64,000 bases of DNA from assembly GCA_019634975.1 (NCBI GenBank), contig JAHCAI010000013.1, positions 56,561-120,560 of the forward strand, written 5' to 3'. Positions 45,969-55,707 of the stretch are shown here, piece by piece. A program made the translations under genes and the position numbers. Position 1 is the stretch's first letter; each line of letters starts with the position of its first letter. The notes beneath the pieces are model-generated. The model did no database searches. It saw nothing but the letters and a program-made list of their open reading frames with translations, and had not been told where the DNA came from. The DNA comes from Burkholderiales bacterium (GTDB lineage: Bacteria; Pseudomonadota; Gammaproteobacteria; Burkholderiales; SG8-41).

Positions 45969-46496
45969 ATGTCCGGACCCGACGCAGTGCACCGCCTGGA
46001 GGATCCGTTCGCCTTTGCGCGCAGTGGCAATTCGCTCAAGGGCCGGCTCGCAATCGCGGACATGCCGCGGCTGTGGGACCGCATGGCCGATACCTCGGGG
46101 ACGGTGGAATACGAAATCCGCGGAAGGGTCGACCCGCGCCAGCGCCCGTTGTTGGAACTGGAGATCGCAGGTGCAGTACGCATGCGCTGCGATCGCTGTC
46201 TGGATCAGCTCGAATTTCCGCTGAAACTGGCTTCGAGGGTGCTGCTGCTGCAGCCCGGTGCTGCACATCCGGACGATGCCGATGATCCGGCATCGCCGGA
46301 GTGGCTGGAGGTCGGGCGTGTGCTTGACCTGCAGGAACTGGTTGAGGATGAAATCCTGCTGGGCTTGCCGTATTCGGTCAGGCACAGCGGCGATGAATGC
46401 AGCGGCCGTGCGGACAATGGCCGGATTGGAGCGAAGGCATCGCCGTTTTCGGCGCTGGCCTCGCTGATGGAGCCGAAGCAGGCAAACAAGAATTGA
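45969..46496 (+). CDS. yceD: YceD (DUF177) 23S rRNA accumulation protein
   Basis: A 175-residue DUF177 protein; E. coli YceD is needed for normal 23S rRNA accumulation. Seen: MRCDRCLDQLEFPL with the CxxC typical of the family, VLDLQELVEDEILLGLPYS in the centre, and a second metal/cysteine site reduced to a single Cys (GDECSGR). The C-terminus SPFSALASLMEP is the family ending. The start giving MSGPDAVHRLEDPFAFARSG fits relatives; longer in-frame starts would lie inside the promoter. rpmF follows after 15 bp. Confidence 0.9.
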   Translation: MSGPDAVHRLEDPFAFARSGNSLKGRLAIADMPRLWDRMADTSGTVEYEIRGRVDPRQRPLLELEIAGAVRMRCDRCLDQLEFPLKLASRVLLLQPGAAHPDDADDPASPEWLEVGRVLDLQELVEDEILLGLPYSVRHSGDECSGRADNGRIGAKASPFSALASLMEPKQANKN

Positions 46497-46511
46497 TTTT
46501 AGGAGATTGAC

Positions 46512-46691
46512 ATGGCCGTTCAGCAAAACAAGAAGTCCCCTTCCAAGCGGGGAATGCACCGTTCGCATCATGCGCTGGGCAAACCCGCACTCGCCGTGGA
46601 ACCCACCTCCGGCGAAGCCCATCTGCGTCACCATATCAGCCCCAACGGCTACTATCGCGGCAAGAAAATCATCAAGGCCAAAGGCGAGTAA
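46512..46691 (+). CDS. rpmF: 50S ribosomal protein L32
   Basis: A 59-residue ribosomal protein: [20 protein letters not shown] at the N-terminus and [15 protein letters not shown] near the end are diagnostic. The zinc-binding cysteines found in some L32 proteins are absent, as in the usual proteobacterial C-minus form. AGGAGATT precedes the ATG. It lies between yceD and plsX, the conserved order linking ribosome and lipid synthesis. Confidence 0.97.
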   Translation: MAVQQNKKSPSKRGMHRSHHALGKPALAVEPTSGEAHLRHHISPNGYYRGKKIIKAKGE

Positions 46692-46758
46692 CAAGCCGGA
46701 CTGTCGCGGGATGACCGGCTTCGAGCTTGCAGGCGAAGCCTGAAGAGGAGGATCCCTG

Positions 46759-47781
46759 ATGGAAGTCACCGTTGCCGTCGATTGCATGGGCGGCGACCAC
46801 GGCGTGCGCGTGACCGTGCCGGCTGCTGTCGACTGGTCGAGGCGGGATCCGCAGTGCCGTTTCGTGCTGGTCGGACTCCAGGACCAGATCCGCGCCGAGT
46901 TGCAGCGCGCAGGCGAACTGTCCTCCGAGCGGCTGCGTGTTCACCATGCCACCGAAGTCGTGGGCATGGACGAGCCTCCGGCCAACGCACTGCGCGGAAA
47001 AAAAGACTCCTCGATGCGGGTTGCCATTGATCTCGTCAAGAGCGGCGAGGCACAGGCCTGCGTCAGCGCCGGCAACACCGGGGCACTGATGGCCATATCG
47101 CGCTTTGTGCTGAAAACGCTCCCGGGCATAGACCGGCCCGCGATCGCAACAATGCTCCCGACCCTGAAGGGCCACACCCACATTCTCGACCTCGGCGCCA
47201 ACGTTGACTGCAGCGCGGAGCACCTGCTCCAGTTCGGCATCATGGGGGCCGAACTTGTCGCCTCCGTCGAGGGCAAGGCCCGTCCCAGTGTCGGCCTGCT
47301 GAACATCGGGGAGGAAGACATCAAGGGCAACGAGGTCGTCAAGGAAGCGGCTGTGCTGCTGCGCGGCAGCGGGCTCAATTTCTATGGCAATGTGGAGGGC
47401 GACGACATCTACAAGGGAACCACGGATGTCGTGGTCTGCGACGGCTTCGTCGGCAATGTCGCACTCAAGACCTCGGAGGGACTGGCGCAGATGCTGGCGA
47501 CCTACCTGCGCGAGGAGTTCCGGAAAAATCCCTTCACGCGGATGCTGGGACTCCTGGCGATGCCGGTGATCAAGTCGTTCAAGGACCGCGTCGATCACCG
47601 CCGCTACAATGGCGCGAGCCTGCTCGGGTTGCGGGGTGTGGTCATCAAGAGCCACGGCTCCGCCGATGCATTCGCATTCGGCTTCGCGATCGAGCACGCG
47701 ATCAACGAGGTCCGTAGCGGTGTGCTTGCGCATATCAGCGAACGGATGGCTGCGCCTGAACGGAAAGTCAAACCTGCATGA
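46759..47781 (+). CDS. plsX: phosphate acyltransferase PlsX
   Basis: A 340-residue peripheral membrane enzyme that makes acyl-phosphate from acyl-ACP for phospholipid synthesis. Seen: [40 protein letters not shown], and [27 protein letters not shown] precedes the ATG, and the stop overlaps the fabH start (ATGA). Confidence 0.96.
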   Translation: MEVTVAVDCMGGDHGVRVTVPAAVDWSRRDPQCRFVLVGLQDQIRAELQRAGELSSERLRVHHATEVVGMDEPPANALRGKKDSSMRVAIDLVKSGEAQACVSAGNTGALMAISRFVLKTLPGIDRPAIATMLPTLKGHTHILDLGANVDCSAEHLLQFGIMGAELVASVEGKARPSVGLLNIGEEDIKGNEVVKEAAVLLRGSGLNFYGNVEGDDIYKGTTDVVVCDGFVGNVALKTSEGLAQMLATYLREEFRKNPFTRMLGLLAMPVIKSFKDRVDHRRYNGASLLGLRGVVIKSHGSADAFAFGFAIEHAINEVRSGVLAHISERMAAPERKVKPA

Positions 47782-48743
47782 CTGCAATCCACTCCCGAAT
47801 CATCGGTACCGGAAGCTACCTGCCGGAAAAAACGGTGACCAATGCCGATCTTGCCGCAACCGTGGACACCTCCGATGAATGGATACAGCAGCGCACCGGA
47901 ATTCGCGAGCGGCACATTGCCGCGGAGCATGAAAATGCCAGCGACCTGGCGCTGAAGGCCTCGCAGCGCGCGCTGGAGGCCGCCGGCATCACCGCCGACA
48001 GGCTGGACCTGATCATCGTCGCAACGTCGACCCCGGACATGGTGTTCCCGAGCACCGCCTGCATCCTCCAGGCCAAGCTGGGCGTCAAGGGCATGCCCGC
48101 TTTTGACGTGCAGGCGGTATGCAGCGGTTTTGTCTATGCGCTGGCGACAGCCGACCAGTTCATGCGCTCCGGCCGCTACGAGCATGTCCTTGTGGTCGGC
48201 AGCGAGGTGTTCTCGCGCATCCTCGACTGGGAAGACCGCGGCACCTGCGTGCTGTTCGGTGACGGCGCGGGTGCGGTGGTGCTGAAGCGCAGCGACACGC
48301 CGGGCATCCTCGCGGCGCCACTGCATGCCGACGGCAGCCATGCCGGGATACTGTCGGTGCCGGGAAGCGTCTGCGGCGGGAAGGTGAGTGGCCGGCCGCT
48401 GCTGCAGATGGACGGCACGGCGGTATTCAAGTTCGCGGTCAAGGTGCTGGAGGAAGTCGCGCTTGAGGCACTGGCCGAAGCCGGCCTGCAGAAGTCGGAC
48501 ATCGACTGGCTGATTCCGCACCAGGCCAATGTGCGGATACTGCAGGCAACCGCGAAAAAGCTCGGGTTGCCCATGGAGCGGGTGATCACGACCGTGGACC
48601 GTCACGCCAACACTTCCGCGGCTTCGGTGCCCCTGGCGCTGGACGAAGCGGTTCGCGACGGCCGCATCAGGCCCGGTCAGCATGTGATGCTCGAGGGCGT
48701 TGGCGGGGGATTCACCTGGGGCGCGATATTAATCAAGTGGTGA
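47778..48743 (+). CDS. fabH: 3-oxoacyl-ACP synthase III (FabH)
   Basis: A 321-residue condensing enzyme starting fatty-acid synthesis from acetyl-CoA and malonyl-ACP. The Cys-His-Asn triad is intact: VCSGFVYAL (Cys about 114), PHQANVRI (His about 248) and HANTSAAS (Asn about 278). The closing [15 protein letters not shown] matches FabH. It overlaps plsX by 4 nt and precedes fabD by 13 bp. Confidence 0.97.
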   Translation: MTAIHSRIIGTGSYLPEKTVTNADLAATVDTSDEWIQQRTGIRERHIAAEHENASDLALKASQRALEAAGITADRLDLIIVATSTPDMVFPSTACILQAKLGVKGMPAFDVQAVCSGFVYALATADQFMRSGRYEHVLVVGSEVFSRILDWEDRGTCVLFGDGAGAVVLKRSDTPGILAAPLHADGSHAGILSVPGSVCGGKVSGRPLLQMDGTAVFKFAVKVLEEVALEALAEAGLQKSDIDWLIPHQANVRILQATAKKLGLPMERVITTVDRHANTSAASVPLALDEAVRDGRIRPGQHVMLEGVGGGFTWGAILIKW

Positions 48744-48756
48744 GGAACATCTGGAC

Positions 48757-49686
48757 ATGAAACTCGCGTTGGTATTTCCGGGCCAGGGCTCGCAGTCGGT
48801 GGGCATGATGCAGGGGTTCTCCGAGCACCGTGTCGTGCGCGAAACCTTCGAGGAAGCGTCACGGGCGCTCGGGCAGGACCTCTGGCAGCTGGTTGCCGAA
48901 GGTCCGGTGGAAGATCTGAATGCCACGGTGAACACACAGCCCGTGATGCTGACAGCCGCCTATGCGATGTACCGTGCGTGGACGGAGGCCGGCGCGCCGC
49001 GGCCCGAAGTTGTCGCAGGGCACAGCCTGGGCGAGTACACGGCGCTGGTCGTCGCCGGGGCGTTGTCATTTGCCGACGCAGTGCCTCTTGTGCGATTCCG
49101 TGCACAGGCGATGCAGGATGCGGTGCCCGTGGGCGCCGGCGCCATGGCGGCAATTCTGGGCCTGGACGATGATGCCGTGCGTGCAGCCTGCGCGGAGGCG
49201 GCGCAGGCGGAGATCGTCGAACCCGTGAATTTCAATGCTCCCAGCCAGGTGGTGATTGCCGGACACAAGGCGGCGGTTGAACGCGCGGCAGCGGCAGCGA
49301 AGGCAAGGGGGGCCAAGCGCGCGGTCATGCTGCCCGTCAGCGCGCCGTTCCATTCGTCCCTGCTCAGGCCTGCAGCGGAGCGCCTCCGCGAACGCATGCA
49401 GGACATGACGTTCACCGCGCCTTCGATCGACGTGATCAACAACGTCGATGTCGCTGCGGTCAGCGATCCGGCGCAGATCAAGGATGCGCTTTCACGGCAG
49501 GCCTGCAATCCGGTGCGCTGGGTGGAGACCGTGAAGACTTTTGCCGCGCAGGGTGTCACACATGTGGTTGAATGCGGGCCGGGCAAGGTGCTGGCCGGAT
49601 TGACCCGGCGCATAGAAGACTCGCTCCAGGGATTCGCGGTTACCGATCCCGCCTCCCTGAAGCAGACGATGGAGGCATTGCGATGA
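48757..49686 (+). CDS. fabD: malonyl-CoA:ACP transacylase (FabD)
   Basis: A 309-residue acyltransferase loading malonate on ACP. Seen: FPGQGSQSVGMM at the N-terminus, the nucleophile elbow GHSLGEYTALV (Ser about 91), the substrate arginine in VRFRAQAMQ (about 116), and the catalytic-His segment PVSAPFHSSLL (about 195-205). Its stop overlaps the fabG start (ATGA). Confidence 0.97.
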   Translation: MKLALVFPGQGSQSVGMMQGFSEHRVVRETFEEASRALGQDLWQLVAEGPVEDLNATVNTQPVMLTAAYAMYRAWTEAGAPRPEVVAGHSLGEYTALVVAGALSFADAVPLVRFRAQAMQDAVPVGAGAMAAILGLDDDAVRAACAEAAQAEIVEPVNFNAPSQVVIAGHKAAVERAAAAAKARGAKRAVMLPVSAPFHSSLLRPAAERLRERMQDMTFTAPSIDVINNVDVAAVSDPAQIKDALSRQACNPVRWVETVKTFAAQGVTHVVECGPGKVLAGLTRRIEDSLQGFAVTDPASLKQTMEALR

Positions 49687-50429
49687 CCATACTTCAGGGC
49701 AGGCTCGCACTGGTGACCGGTGCCTCGCGCGGCATTGGCCGCGGCATCGCGCTGGCGCTGGGTGCCGCGGGCGCCAAGGTCGTGGGAACCGCGACCACGG
49801 CCGCGGGCGCGGAGGGCATAAGCAGGGAACTGGCAGCGGCCGGCATTCCCGGCGCCGGGTATGCGATGGATGTCAATGACGGGGCGCAGACCGAGTCGGC
49901 CCTTGAAGATATCCGCAAGCAGTGGGGGGAGATAGCGATCCTCGTCAACAACGCCGGCATCACCCGTGACAATCTGCTGATGCGCATGAAGGACGAGGAG
50001 TGGGATGCCATCATGTCCACCAACCTCACATCGGTCTACCGGCTGTCGAAGGCGGTCATCCGCGGCATGATGAAAGCCCGTTCGGGACGCATCATCAACG
50101 TGACTTCCGTCGTCGGCACGATGGGCAATGCGGGGCAGAGCAATTACGCGGCGGCCAAGGCCGGCGTGGAGGGTTTCTCCCGCGCCCTGGCCAGGGAGGT
50201 CGGTAGCCGCAACATCACCGTGAACTGCGTAGCCCCCGGATTCATTGACACCGACATGACGCGCGCCCTCGGCGAGGCCCAGCGCGAAAGCCTGGTCAAT
50301 CAGATTCCGCTCGCGCGGCTGGGCAATGTCGAGGACGTTGCCGGCGCCGTGGTCTATCTCGCTTCCGATGCGGCATCCTATGTCACCGGCACCACCCTGC
50401 ATGTCAATGGCGGCATGCACATGGGCTAG
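49683..50429 (+). CDS. fabG: 3-oxoacyl-ACP reductase (FabG)
   Basis: A 248-residue NADPH-dependent SDR reducing 3-oxoacyl-ACP. Seen: the cofactor loop TGASRGIGRGIALAL (about 12-26), NNAGITRDNLLMRM, the catalytic Ser in VTSVVG and YAAAKAG (Tyr/Lys), and the C-terminal GTTLHVNGGMHMG. An upstream in-frame extension within fabD is ignored because the ATG overlapping the fabD stop gives the exact family length. Confidence 0.97.
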   Translation: MTILQGRLALVTGASRGIGRGIALALGAAGAKVVGTATTAAGAEGISRELAAAGIPGAGYAMDVNDGAQTESALEDIRKQWGEIAILVNNAGITRDNLLMRMKDEEWDAIMSTNLTSVYRLSKAVIRGMMKARSGRIINVTSVVGTMGNAGQSNYAAAKAGVEGFSRALAREVGSRNITVNCVAPGFIDTDMTRALGEAQRESLVNQIPLARLGNVEDVAGAVVYLASDAASYVTGTTLHVNGGMHMG

Positions 50430-50472
50430 AATGCGCGGCGCAGGGGTTTTGAAGCCTGCTACGGTAATTTGA

Positions 50473-50488
50473 ATAAGTTATTGTTTTT
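50473..50488 (-). repeat. AT-rich recurrent motif, partial copy upstream of acpP
   Basis: On the minus strand AAAAACAATAACTTAT differs at one base from AAAAACAATTACTTAT in the 60.6-kb copy. On the plus strand it is followed by TAAAGGA, a sequence also found before sppA. Confidence 0.45.
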
Positions 50489-50490
50489 AA

Positions 50491-50521
50491 AGGATTTTTT
50501 TAATCCTGTTTGTGGTAAAAT
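50491..50521 (+). promoter_or_regulatory. candidate acpP promoter (extended -10) and small hairpin
   Basis: TGGTAAAAT (50513-50521) fits an extended -10, with TG one base before TAAAAT. A 6-bp hairpin AGGATT/AATCCT (50491-50507) with T-loop occupies the -35 region. Transcription would start about 80 nt before acpP, consistent with separate high expression of ACP. Confidence 0.5.
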
Positions 50522-50606
50522 CCACGTTTTTCGAGGCTGATCCATGCGCACTCCAGGGTGCCGGGAAGCCCAAATCATCAGCAAGCAACGCGAAAGGGGA
50601 CTGTAG

Positions 50607-50846
50607 ATGGACAATATCGAGCAACGCGTCAAGAAAATTGTTGCCGAACAGCTTGGCGTCAACGAGGCCGACGTCAAGAACGAATCATCCTTCGTCAACG
50701 ACCTGGGCGCAGACTCACTGGATACCGTCGAACTGGTGATGGCCCTGGAAGAGGAATTCGAGACCGAAATCCCCGATGAGGAAGCCGAGAAAATCACCAC
50801 GGTCCAGCAGGCTACGGACTACATCAAGGCCCACCTGAAGTCCTGA
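50607..50846 (+). CDS. acpP: acyl carrier protein
   Basis: A 79-residue acidic carrier for acyl intermediates. The phosphopantetheine serine is in [12 protein letters not shown] (Ser about 37), and helices II/III have the usual [26 protein letters not shown] precedes the ATG. A long spacer with its own promoter signal on the left and two hairpins on the right isolate acpP from fabG and fabF, as expected for the most abundant gene in the cluster. Confidence 0.98.
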   Translation: MDNIEQRVKKIVAEQLGVNEADVKNESSFVNDLGADSLDTVELVMALEEEFETEIPDEEAEKITTVQQATDYIKAHLKS

Positions 50847-50852
50847 TGGTGC

Positions 50853-50879
50853 GGGAAGGTCGATGACCTTCCCCCTTTT
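50853..50879 (+). terminator. acpP terminator/attenuator before fabF
   Basis: A perfect 9-bp stem, GGGAAGGTC / GACCTTCCC, with a GAT loop, followed by CCTTTT. The short T-run suggests partial termination, reducing fabF transcription relative to acpP. Confidence 0.75.
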
Positions 50880-50888
50880 CACTGTTTC

Positions 50889-50905
50889 GGGGCGGCAACC
50901 GCCCC
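50889..50905 (+). other. second hairpin in the acpP-fabF spacer
   Basis: A 7-bp GC stem, GGGGCGG / CCGCCCC, with a CAA loop, 11 bp before the fabF start and without T-run. It may mask the fabF ribosome-binding site or protect the processed acpP mRNA end. Confidence 0.55.
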
Positions 50906-50915
50906 CTAGAGCATC

Positions 50916-52163
50916 ATGCCGCGTCCAACCACCCGCAGAGTAGTCGTGACCGGTCTGGGAATCATTTCCCCGGTCGGCATCGGCATCGAGGAGTCCTGGT
51001 CGAGCATCACCGCCGGGAAATCCGGAATCACGAAAATCACCCGCTTCGACGCATCCGGATACACGTCCCAGATCGCGGGCGAGGTCAAGGGTTTCGAGGC
51101 GGGCAAGTACCTGCCGGTAAAGGAGGCGCGGCGCTTCGACACCTTCATCCACTACGGCCTCGCAGCCGGCATTGACGCGATGAAGGACGCCGGGCTTGAC
51201 CTCGAGAAACTCGACCGGGAAATGATCGGCGTCTGCATAGGCTCCGGGATCGGCGGACTGCCGCTGATCGAGGAGACCCACAATGCCCTGCATGCCGGCG
51301 GTCCGCGCAAGATTTCCCCGTTTTTCGTGCCCGGCTCGATCATCAACATGATCTCCGGGCAGTTGTCCATCATGTACGGCCTCCAGGGTCCGAACATCTC
51401 GGTTGTCACCGCCTGCACCACGGCCAACCACAGCATCGGCGAGGCGGGGCGCCTGATCGAATATGGCGACGCCGACATCATGATTGCCGGTGGCGCCGAA
51501 TCGACGATTTCGCCGCTGGGCATAGGCGGCTTCTGCGCCGCCCGCGCGCTGTCATCACGCAACGACGATCCCGCAGCTGCAAGCCGCCCCTGGGACAAGG
51601 ACCGTGATGGCTTCGTGATGGGCGAAGGTGCCGGCGTGCTGGTGCTCGAGGAATACGAGCATGCGAAAAAGCGCGGGGCACGGATCTACTGCGAGCTTGC
51701 CGGTTATGGCCTGAGCGCGGACGCGCACCACATCACCGCCCCCTGTTCCGACGGTGCGGGTGCGGTGCGTTGCATGAACAACGCACTGCGCAATGCGGGT
51801 CTGAACCACGATCAGGTGGATTACATCAATGCGCACGGCACTTCCACCCCGCTGGGGGATATCGCGGAAACCGTGGCGGTAAAAAACTGCTTCGGACAGC
51901 ATGCCGGGAAGCTGGCAGTCAGTTCGACCAAGTCGATGACCGGGCACCTGCTCGGCGCGGCGGGCGGCATAGAGGCGGTGTTTTCCGTCCTCGCGATCCG
52001 TGACCAGGTGGCGCCGCCTACGATCAACCTCTCCAGCCAGGACCCGGAGTGCGACCTTGATTACGTGCCGAACACCGCGCGCCGGATGAAAATCGACGTG
52101 GCGCTGTCCAACTCCTTCGGTTTCGGCGGCACCAACGGCAGTTTGGTGTTTCGCAAGATCTGA
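50916..52163 (+). CDS. fabF: 3-oxoacyl-ACP synthase II (FabF)
   Basis: A 415-residue elongating condensing enzyme. The Cys-His-His triad is present: [12 protein letters not shown] (Cys about 165), [11 protein letters not shown] (His about 305) and [16 protein letters not shown] (His about 342). The C-terminal [14 protein letters not shown] matches the family. It follows acpP after the two hairpins, and pabC begins 35 bp later. Confidence 0.97.
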   Translation: MPRPTTRRVVVTGLGIISPVGIGIEESWSSITAGKSGITKITRFDASGYTSQIAGEVKGFEAGKYLPVKEARRFDTFIHYGLAAGIDAMKDAGLDLEKLDREMIGVCIGSGIGGLPLIEETHNALHAGGPRKISPFFVPGSIINMISGQLSIMYGLQGPNISVVTACTTANHSIGEAGRLIEYGDADIMIAGGAESTISPLGIGGFCAARALSSRNDDPAAASRPWDKDRDGFVMGEGAGVLVLEEYEHAKKRGARIYCELAGYGLSADAHHITAPCSDGAGAVRCMNNALRNAGLNHDQVDYINAHGTSTPLGDIAETVAVKNCFGQHAGKLAVSSTKSMTGHLLGAAGGIEAVFSVLAIRDQVAPPTINLSSQDPECDLDYVPNTARRMKIDVALSNSFGFGGTNGSLVFRKI

Positions 52164-52198
52164 GCCACTGACCGGTTGCTCCCCGCAACCGCCGCCGC

Positions 52199-53026
52199 AT
52201 GCTGATGACCCTGGTTGACGGACAGCCGGATGCGGGTGTGCCGGCAGATGACCGTGGCCTGAACTACGGTGACGGCGTTTTCCGGACGCTGGCGGTGCGC
52301 GGAGGGCGCGTCTGCTGGTGGCCCCGGCAGTACTCCAAGCTTGCCGCCGACTGTGCCGCCATCGGCATCCGCGCGCCGGAGCCGGCAATCCTGCTGTCCG
52401 ACATCCATGCAATCGTTTCCCGCCTGCCAGAATGCGCGCTGCGCATCACCGTGACCCGGGGCAGCGGCGGCCGCGGATATGCGAGGCCGGCCGTTGCGCG
52501 CACCCGGCGCATCGTGTCGGCCTCGCCGTTGCCCGACTATCCGGCAGCCTGGACCAGCGACGGCGTCGCAGTGCGGCTTTGCGAGTTGCGTCTGTCGGAA
52601 CAGGCTGCGCTCGCCGGCATCAAGCATCTTGGCCGGCTGGAAAACGTGCTGGCACGCGCCGAGTGGGAGGATCCGGAGATTGCCGAGGGGCTGCTTCAGG
52701 ACCAAGCGGGATGCATCATAGAAGGCACGCGCTGCAATCTTTTCCTGGTCGAAAAGGGAGCACTGGTGACACCGGACCTTTCGCGCTGCGGGGTTGCCGG
52801 CCTCACGCGCGACCTGGTCATCGAGGCTGCGGCATGCCACGGGCTGCGCTGCAGCGTGGAGCCGGTGGCGCGCGCGCGTCTGGAGTCCGCCGACGAGGCC
52901 TTCCTCGTCAACAGCCTGATCGGGCTGTGGCCGATCGCGGCCTTCGGGCGGAAGCGATGGCGGAAATTCACCGTGGCGCCGCTCGTGAGAAAATGGCTTG
53001 ATGCAATCGATAATCCGGCTGCTTAA
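52199..53026 (+). CDS. pabC: aminodeoxychorismate lyase
   Basis: A 275-residue fold-type IV PLP enzyme that releases pyruvate from aminodeoxychorismate to give p-aminobenzoate for folate. Seen: GLNYGDGVFRTLAVRGG (about 21-37), the PLP-lysine region AGIKHLGRLENVLARAEW (about 138-155), and the cofactor-phosphate loop GVAGLTRDLVIEAA. The position between fabF and mltG is conserved in proteobacteria. The last 26 nt overlap the mltG start region. Confidence 0.92.
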   Translation: MLMTLVDGQPDAGVPADDRGLNYGDGVFRTLAVRGGRVCWWPRQYSKLAADCAAIGIRAPEPAILLSDIHAIVSRLPECALRITVTRGSGGRGYARPAVARTRRIVSASPLPDYPAAWTSDGVAVRLCELRLSEQAALAGIKHLGRLENVLARAEWEDPEIAEGLLQDQAGCIIEGTRCNLFLVEKGALVTPDLSRCGVAGLTRDLVIEAAACHGLRCSVEPVARARLESADEAFLVNSLIGLWPIAAFGRKRWRKFTVAPLVRKWLDAIDNPAA

Positions 53027-54017
53027 AGTCCTGCTCGGTGCCGTGCTGCTGGCCGTGGTCACCGCCGCGGCCGCCCTTTACCTCTATGCCCACCACGACC
53101 TCGATCTCGGTTCGGCGCCCGTGGCTTTCGAACTGCGACCCGGCAGTTCACTGCGCGGTGTTGCAGCCCAGCTTGCAGCCGCCGGCGTGATCGGCAGGCC
53201 AGAACCTTTCGTGCTGATGGCCCGTCTGCGCGGAGATGCGGCGAATCTCAAGGCCGGCAATTACGAATTCGCGGGCAGATTGTCGCCCCTCGGCTTGCTG
53301 GAGAGGATGACCCGCGGCGATGTGACGCTGGTGTCGGTGACCTTGGTCGAGGGCTGGACATTCCGGCAGGCGCTGAAGGCGCTGCAGTCCCATCCGAAGG
53401 TGAAGGTCGAATCGGCGGGGCTCGCTGAATCCGAACTCCTGCAGCGCCTGGGCATGGTGCGTTCCCATGCCGAGGGGTGGTTTTTCCCTGACACCTACCA
53501 TTTCAGTGAAGGCACCAGCGATCTTGCAATATTGCGCCGCGCGCACCGGCTGATGGTGCGTCATCTGGAACGGGAATGGGAGCGCCGGGCGCCGGGGTTG
53601 CCGCTGAAATCGCCGGAAGAGGCGCTGATCCTGGCCTCGATCGTGGAAAAGGAAACCGGCCGCCCCGAGGAACGGGCACAGGTTGCCGCGGTTTTCACCA
53701 ATCGCCTGCGCATCGGCATGCGGCTGCAGACTGATCCGACCGTCATCTACGGCATGGGTGAGGCTTTTGACGGAAACATCCGCCGCAGCGACCTGACTGC
53801 CGATACCCCGTATAACACCTACACCAGAGCCGGTCTGCCGCCGACACCCATCGCGCTGCCAGGGCTGGATTCGCTGCGCGCCGCGCTGAATCCGGCTGCA
53901 AGCGATGCCATGTATTTCGTGGCCCGCGGCGACGGCAGTTCGAAGTTCTCGAAGACGCTTGCCGAACACGAAAGAGCGGTTGACCTCTATCAGCGCCGCG
54001 GACGTGTCCGGCAATGA
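53001..54017 (+). CDS. mltG: endolytic murein transglycosylase MltG
   Basis: A 338-residue inner-membrane lytic transglycosylase thought to cap nascent glycan strands. One N-terminal membrane segment (about 7-28, [20 protein letters not shown]), a LysM-like region, and the YceG catalytic domain with the catalytic Glu in [16 protein letters not shown] (about 218) and [18 protein letters not shown]. The ATG is preceded by an in-frame TTG. It overlaps pabC by 26 nt and tmk by 4 nt. Confidence 0.94.
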   Translation: MQSIIRLLKVLLGAVLLAVVTAAAALYLYAHHDLDLGSAPVAFELRPGSSLRGVAAQLAAAGVIGRPEPFVLMARLRGDAANLKAGNYEFAGRLSPLGLLERMTRGDVTLVSVTLVEGWTFRQALKALQSHPKVKVESAGLAESELLQRLGMVRSHAEGWFFPDTYHFSEGTSDLAILRRAHRLMVRHLEREWERRAPGLPLKSPEEALILASIVEKETGRPEERAQVAAVFTNRLRIGMRLQTDPTVIYGMGEAFDGNIRRSDLTADTPYNTYTRAGLPPTPIALPGLDSLRAALNPAASDAMYFVARGDGSSKFSKTLAEHERAVDLYQRRGRVRQ

Positions 54018-54628
54018 GCAGGGGACTTTTCATCACGCTGGAGGGGATGGATGGAGCGGGCAAGACCACCCATCTCGAGTGGCTGCAGCACCATCTGGCT
54101 GCGCGGGGGCTGCCGCTCGTCGTCACGCGGGAGCCCGGCGGCACCGCATTGGGGGAGGCCCTGCGCCAGTTGCTGCTGGACAGCCATGAGCCCAGGCAAC
54201 CCGACACGGAAGCCCTGCTGATGTTTGCCGCCCGCCGGGAACACATCGCGACCGTGATAGCGCCGGCCCTTGCAGCAGGAAAATGGGTGCTCTGCGACCG
54301 TTTTACCGATGCCACTTACGCCTATCAGTCCGGCGGCAGCGGTATGGATTGGGAACGGGTTGCTGTGCTGGAAAACTGGGTGCAGGGCGGATTGCAACCC
54401 GACCTGACGCTATATTTCGACCTCGAGCCGGAAGTAGGGCGTGCCAGAACGCGACAGGCCCGGGCACCAGACCGCTTCGAGCGGGAGCAGATCGACTTCT
54501 ACCGCAGGGTCCGTGCGGCGTATTTGCGCCGCGCACATGAATACCCTGAGCGGATTCGGGTAATCGATGCGGCGCGGACATTAGCTGAAATTCAGGCAGA
54601 ACTTGAAAATATAATGATAAAGTATTGA
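54014..54628 (+). CDS. tmk: thymidylate kinase
   Basis: A 204-residue dTMP kinase. Seen: the P-loop [18 protein letters not shown] (about 8-25), the DRF-type motif [16 protein letters not shown] (about 94-109), and a lid region with arginines ([14 protein letters not shown]). It overlaps mltG by 4 nt (ATGA). The 66-bp AT-rich spacer to holB is unusual in this otherwise overlapping operon. Confidence 0.95.
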   Translation: MSRGLFITLEGMDGAGKTTHLEWLQHHLAARGLPLVVTREPGGTALGEALRQLLLDSHEPRQPDTEALLMFAARREHIATVIAPALAAGKWVLCDRFTDATYAYQSGGSGMDWERVAVLENWVQGGLQPDLTLYFDLEPEVGRARTRQARAPDRFEREQIDFYRRVRAAYLRRAHEYPERIRVIDAARTLAEIQAELENIMIKY

Positions 54629-54694
54629 TAATTAAGGATATTTTAAGAGTTTAACGTCAGGTTTTATAAAGCCTTTTTAACTCATTGATTATAA

Positions 54695-55705
54695 ATGACT
54701 ATCTGGTTTGAACCCCAACTCCGACAAGTGCTGCAGCAACGCGGACAGCTGCCTCATGCAATGCTGATCAAAGGTCCCCAAGGCATCGGGAAAAGGGATT
54801 TCGGACAGTCATTGGCGGCAGCGCTGCTATGCGAGAACCCGGGCCCATCTGGTCTGGCATGCGGCCATTGCGGAGCCTGCGGCTGGCTGGCCTCGGGAAA
54901 TCACCCGGATTTCCGTGCCCTCGTGCCGGCGAGCGAAAGCGATCAGGAAGCGGAGACCGATGAGGGCGCGAAAAAACCGAAGGCGAGCCCCTGGATCACC
55001 ATCGAACAGGTCCGGGAATTGCATGACTTCATCCATGTGTCCACCCACCGCGGCGGCAGCAAGATCATCCTGATCTGCCCGGCCGAGACCCTGAACGTCA
55101 ATGCCGCGAATGCCCTGCTGAAGAATCTGGAGGAACCGCCGGCACGCACCCATTTCATCCTGATCAGCCATCGCCCGCACCGGCTGCCGCCGACCATCGT
55201 CAGCCGTTGCCGACAGCTGAGCCTCGGGCAGCCTGATCCCAGAATGGCATTGGGCTGGCTCAAGGCGCGTGGCGTCGCGGAGCCGGAAGTGGCGCTCGCC
55301 CATTATTCCGGTGCGCCCTTGCGGGCATTGGCGGCGAGCGAAGCCGGGGAACTGCAGGAACGCCGTGACTTCCTGGCGCTTCTTTCGGATCCGCATTTCG
55401 ATCCCCTGCATGCGGCCGAGGTGCTGCGCGAACTGCCCCTGGAGCGCTTCATCGGCTGGCTGCAGAAATGGACCTGCGACATTGCGAGCCGGCGCATGCT
55501 GGGCGACATACGCTATAACCCGGACATGTCGGCCGCGCTCGACGCGCTCGCGCGGCGGGCCGATCCGCGGGAGGTGCTGCGGCTGCACCGCAGGCTGGTG
55601 CGCGAGCAGCGGCATATTCATCATCCGCTGAATGCGCGGCTCTACATCGAGAGCGTCCTGATCGCGTATGCCTCGGTCGTGAACCCCGCGCGCAAGGCCG
55701 CCTGA
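54695..55705 (+). CDS. holB: DNA polymerase III delta' subunit
   Basis: A 336-residue clamp-loader subunit. The P-loop region HAMLIKGPQGIGKRDFGQSL (about 22-41) is modified, as usual for delta'. The zinc module has four cysteines in CENPGPSGLACGHCGACGWL. An acidic insert EAETDEGAKKPK (about 87-98) precedes WITIEQVRELHDF, and VSRCRQLSLG matches the conserved sensor region. It is AT-rich around the start; tatD begins 2 bp after its stop. A pilZ gene, often found between holB and tatD, is missing. Confidence 0.93.
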   Translation: MTIWFEPQLRQVLQQRGQLPHAMLIKGPQGIGKRDFGQSLAAALLCENPGPSGLACGHCGACGWLASGNHPDFRALVPASESDQEAETDEGAKKPKASPWITIEQVRELHDFIHVSTHRGGSKIILICPAETLNVNAANALLKNLEEPPARTHFILISHRPHRLPPTIVSRCRQLSLGQPDPRMALGWLKARGVAEPEVALAHYSGAPLRALAASEAGELQERRDFLALLSDPHFDPLHAAEVLRELPLERFIGWLQKWTCDIASRRMLGDIRYNPDMSAALDALARRADPREVLRLHRRLVREQRHIHHPLNARLYIESVLIAYASVVNPARKAA

Positions 55706-55707
55706 GC

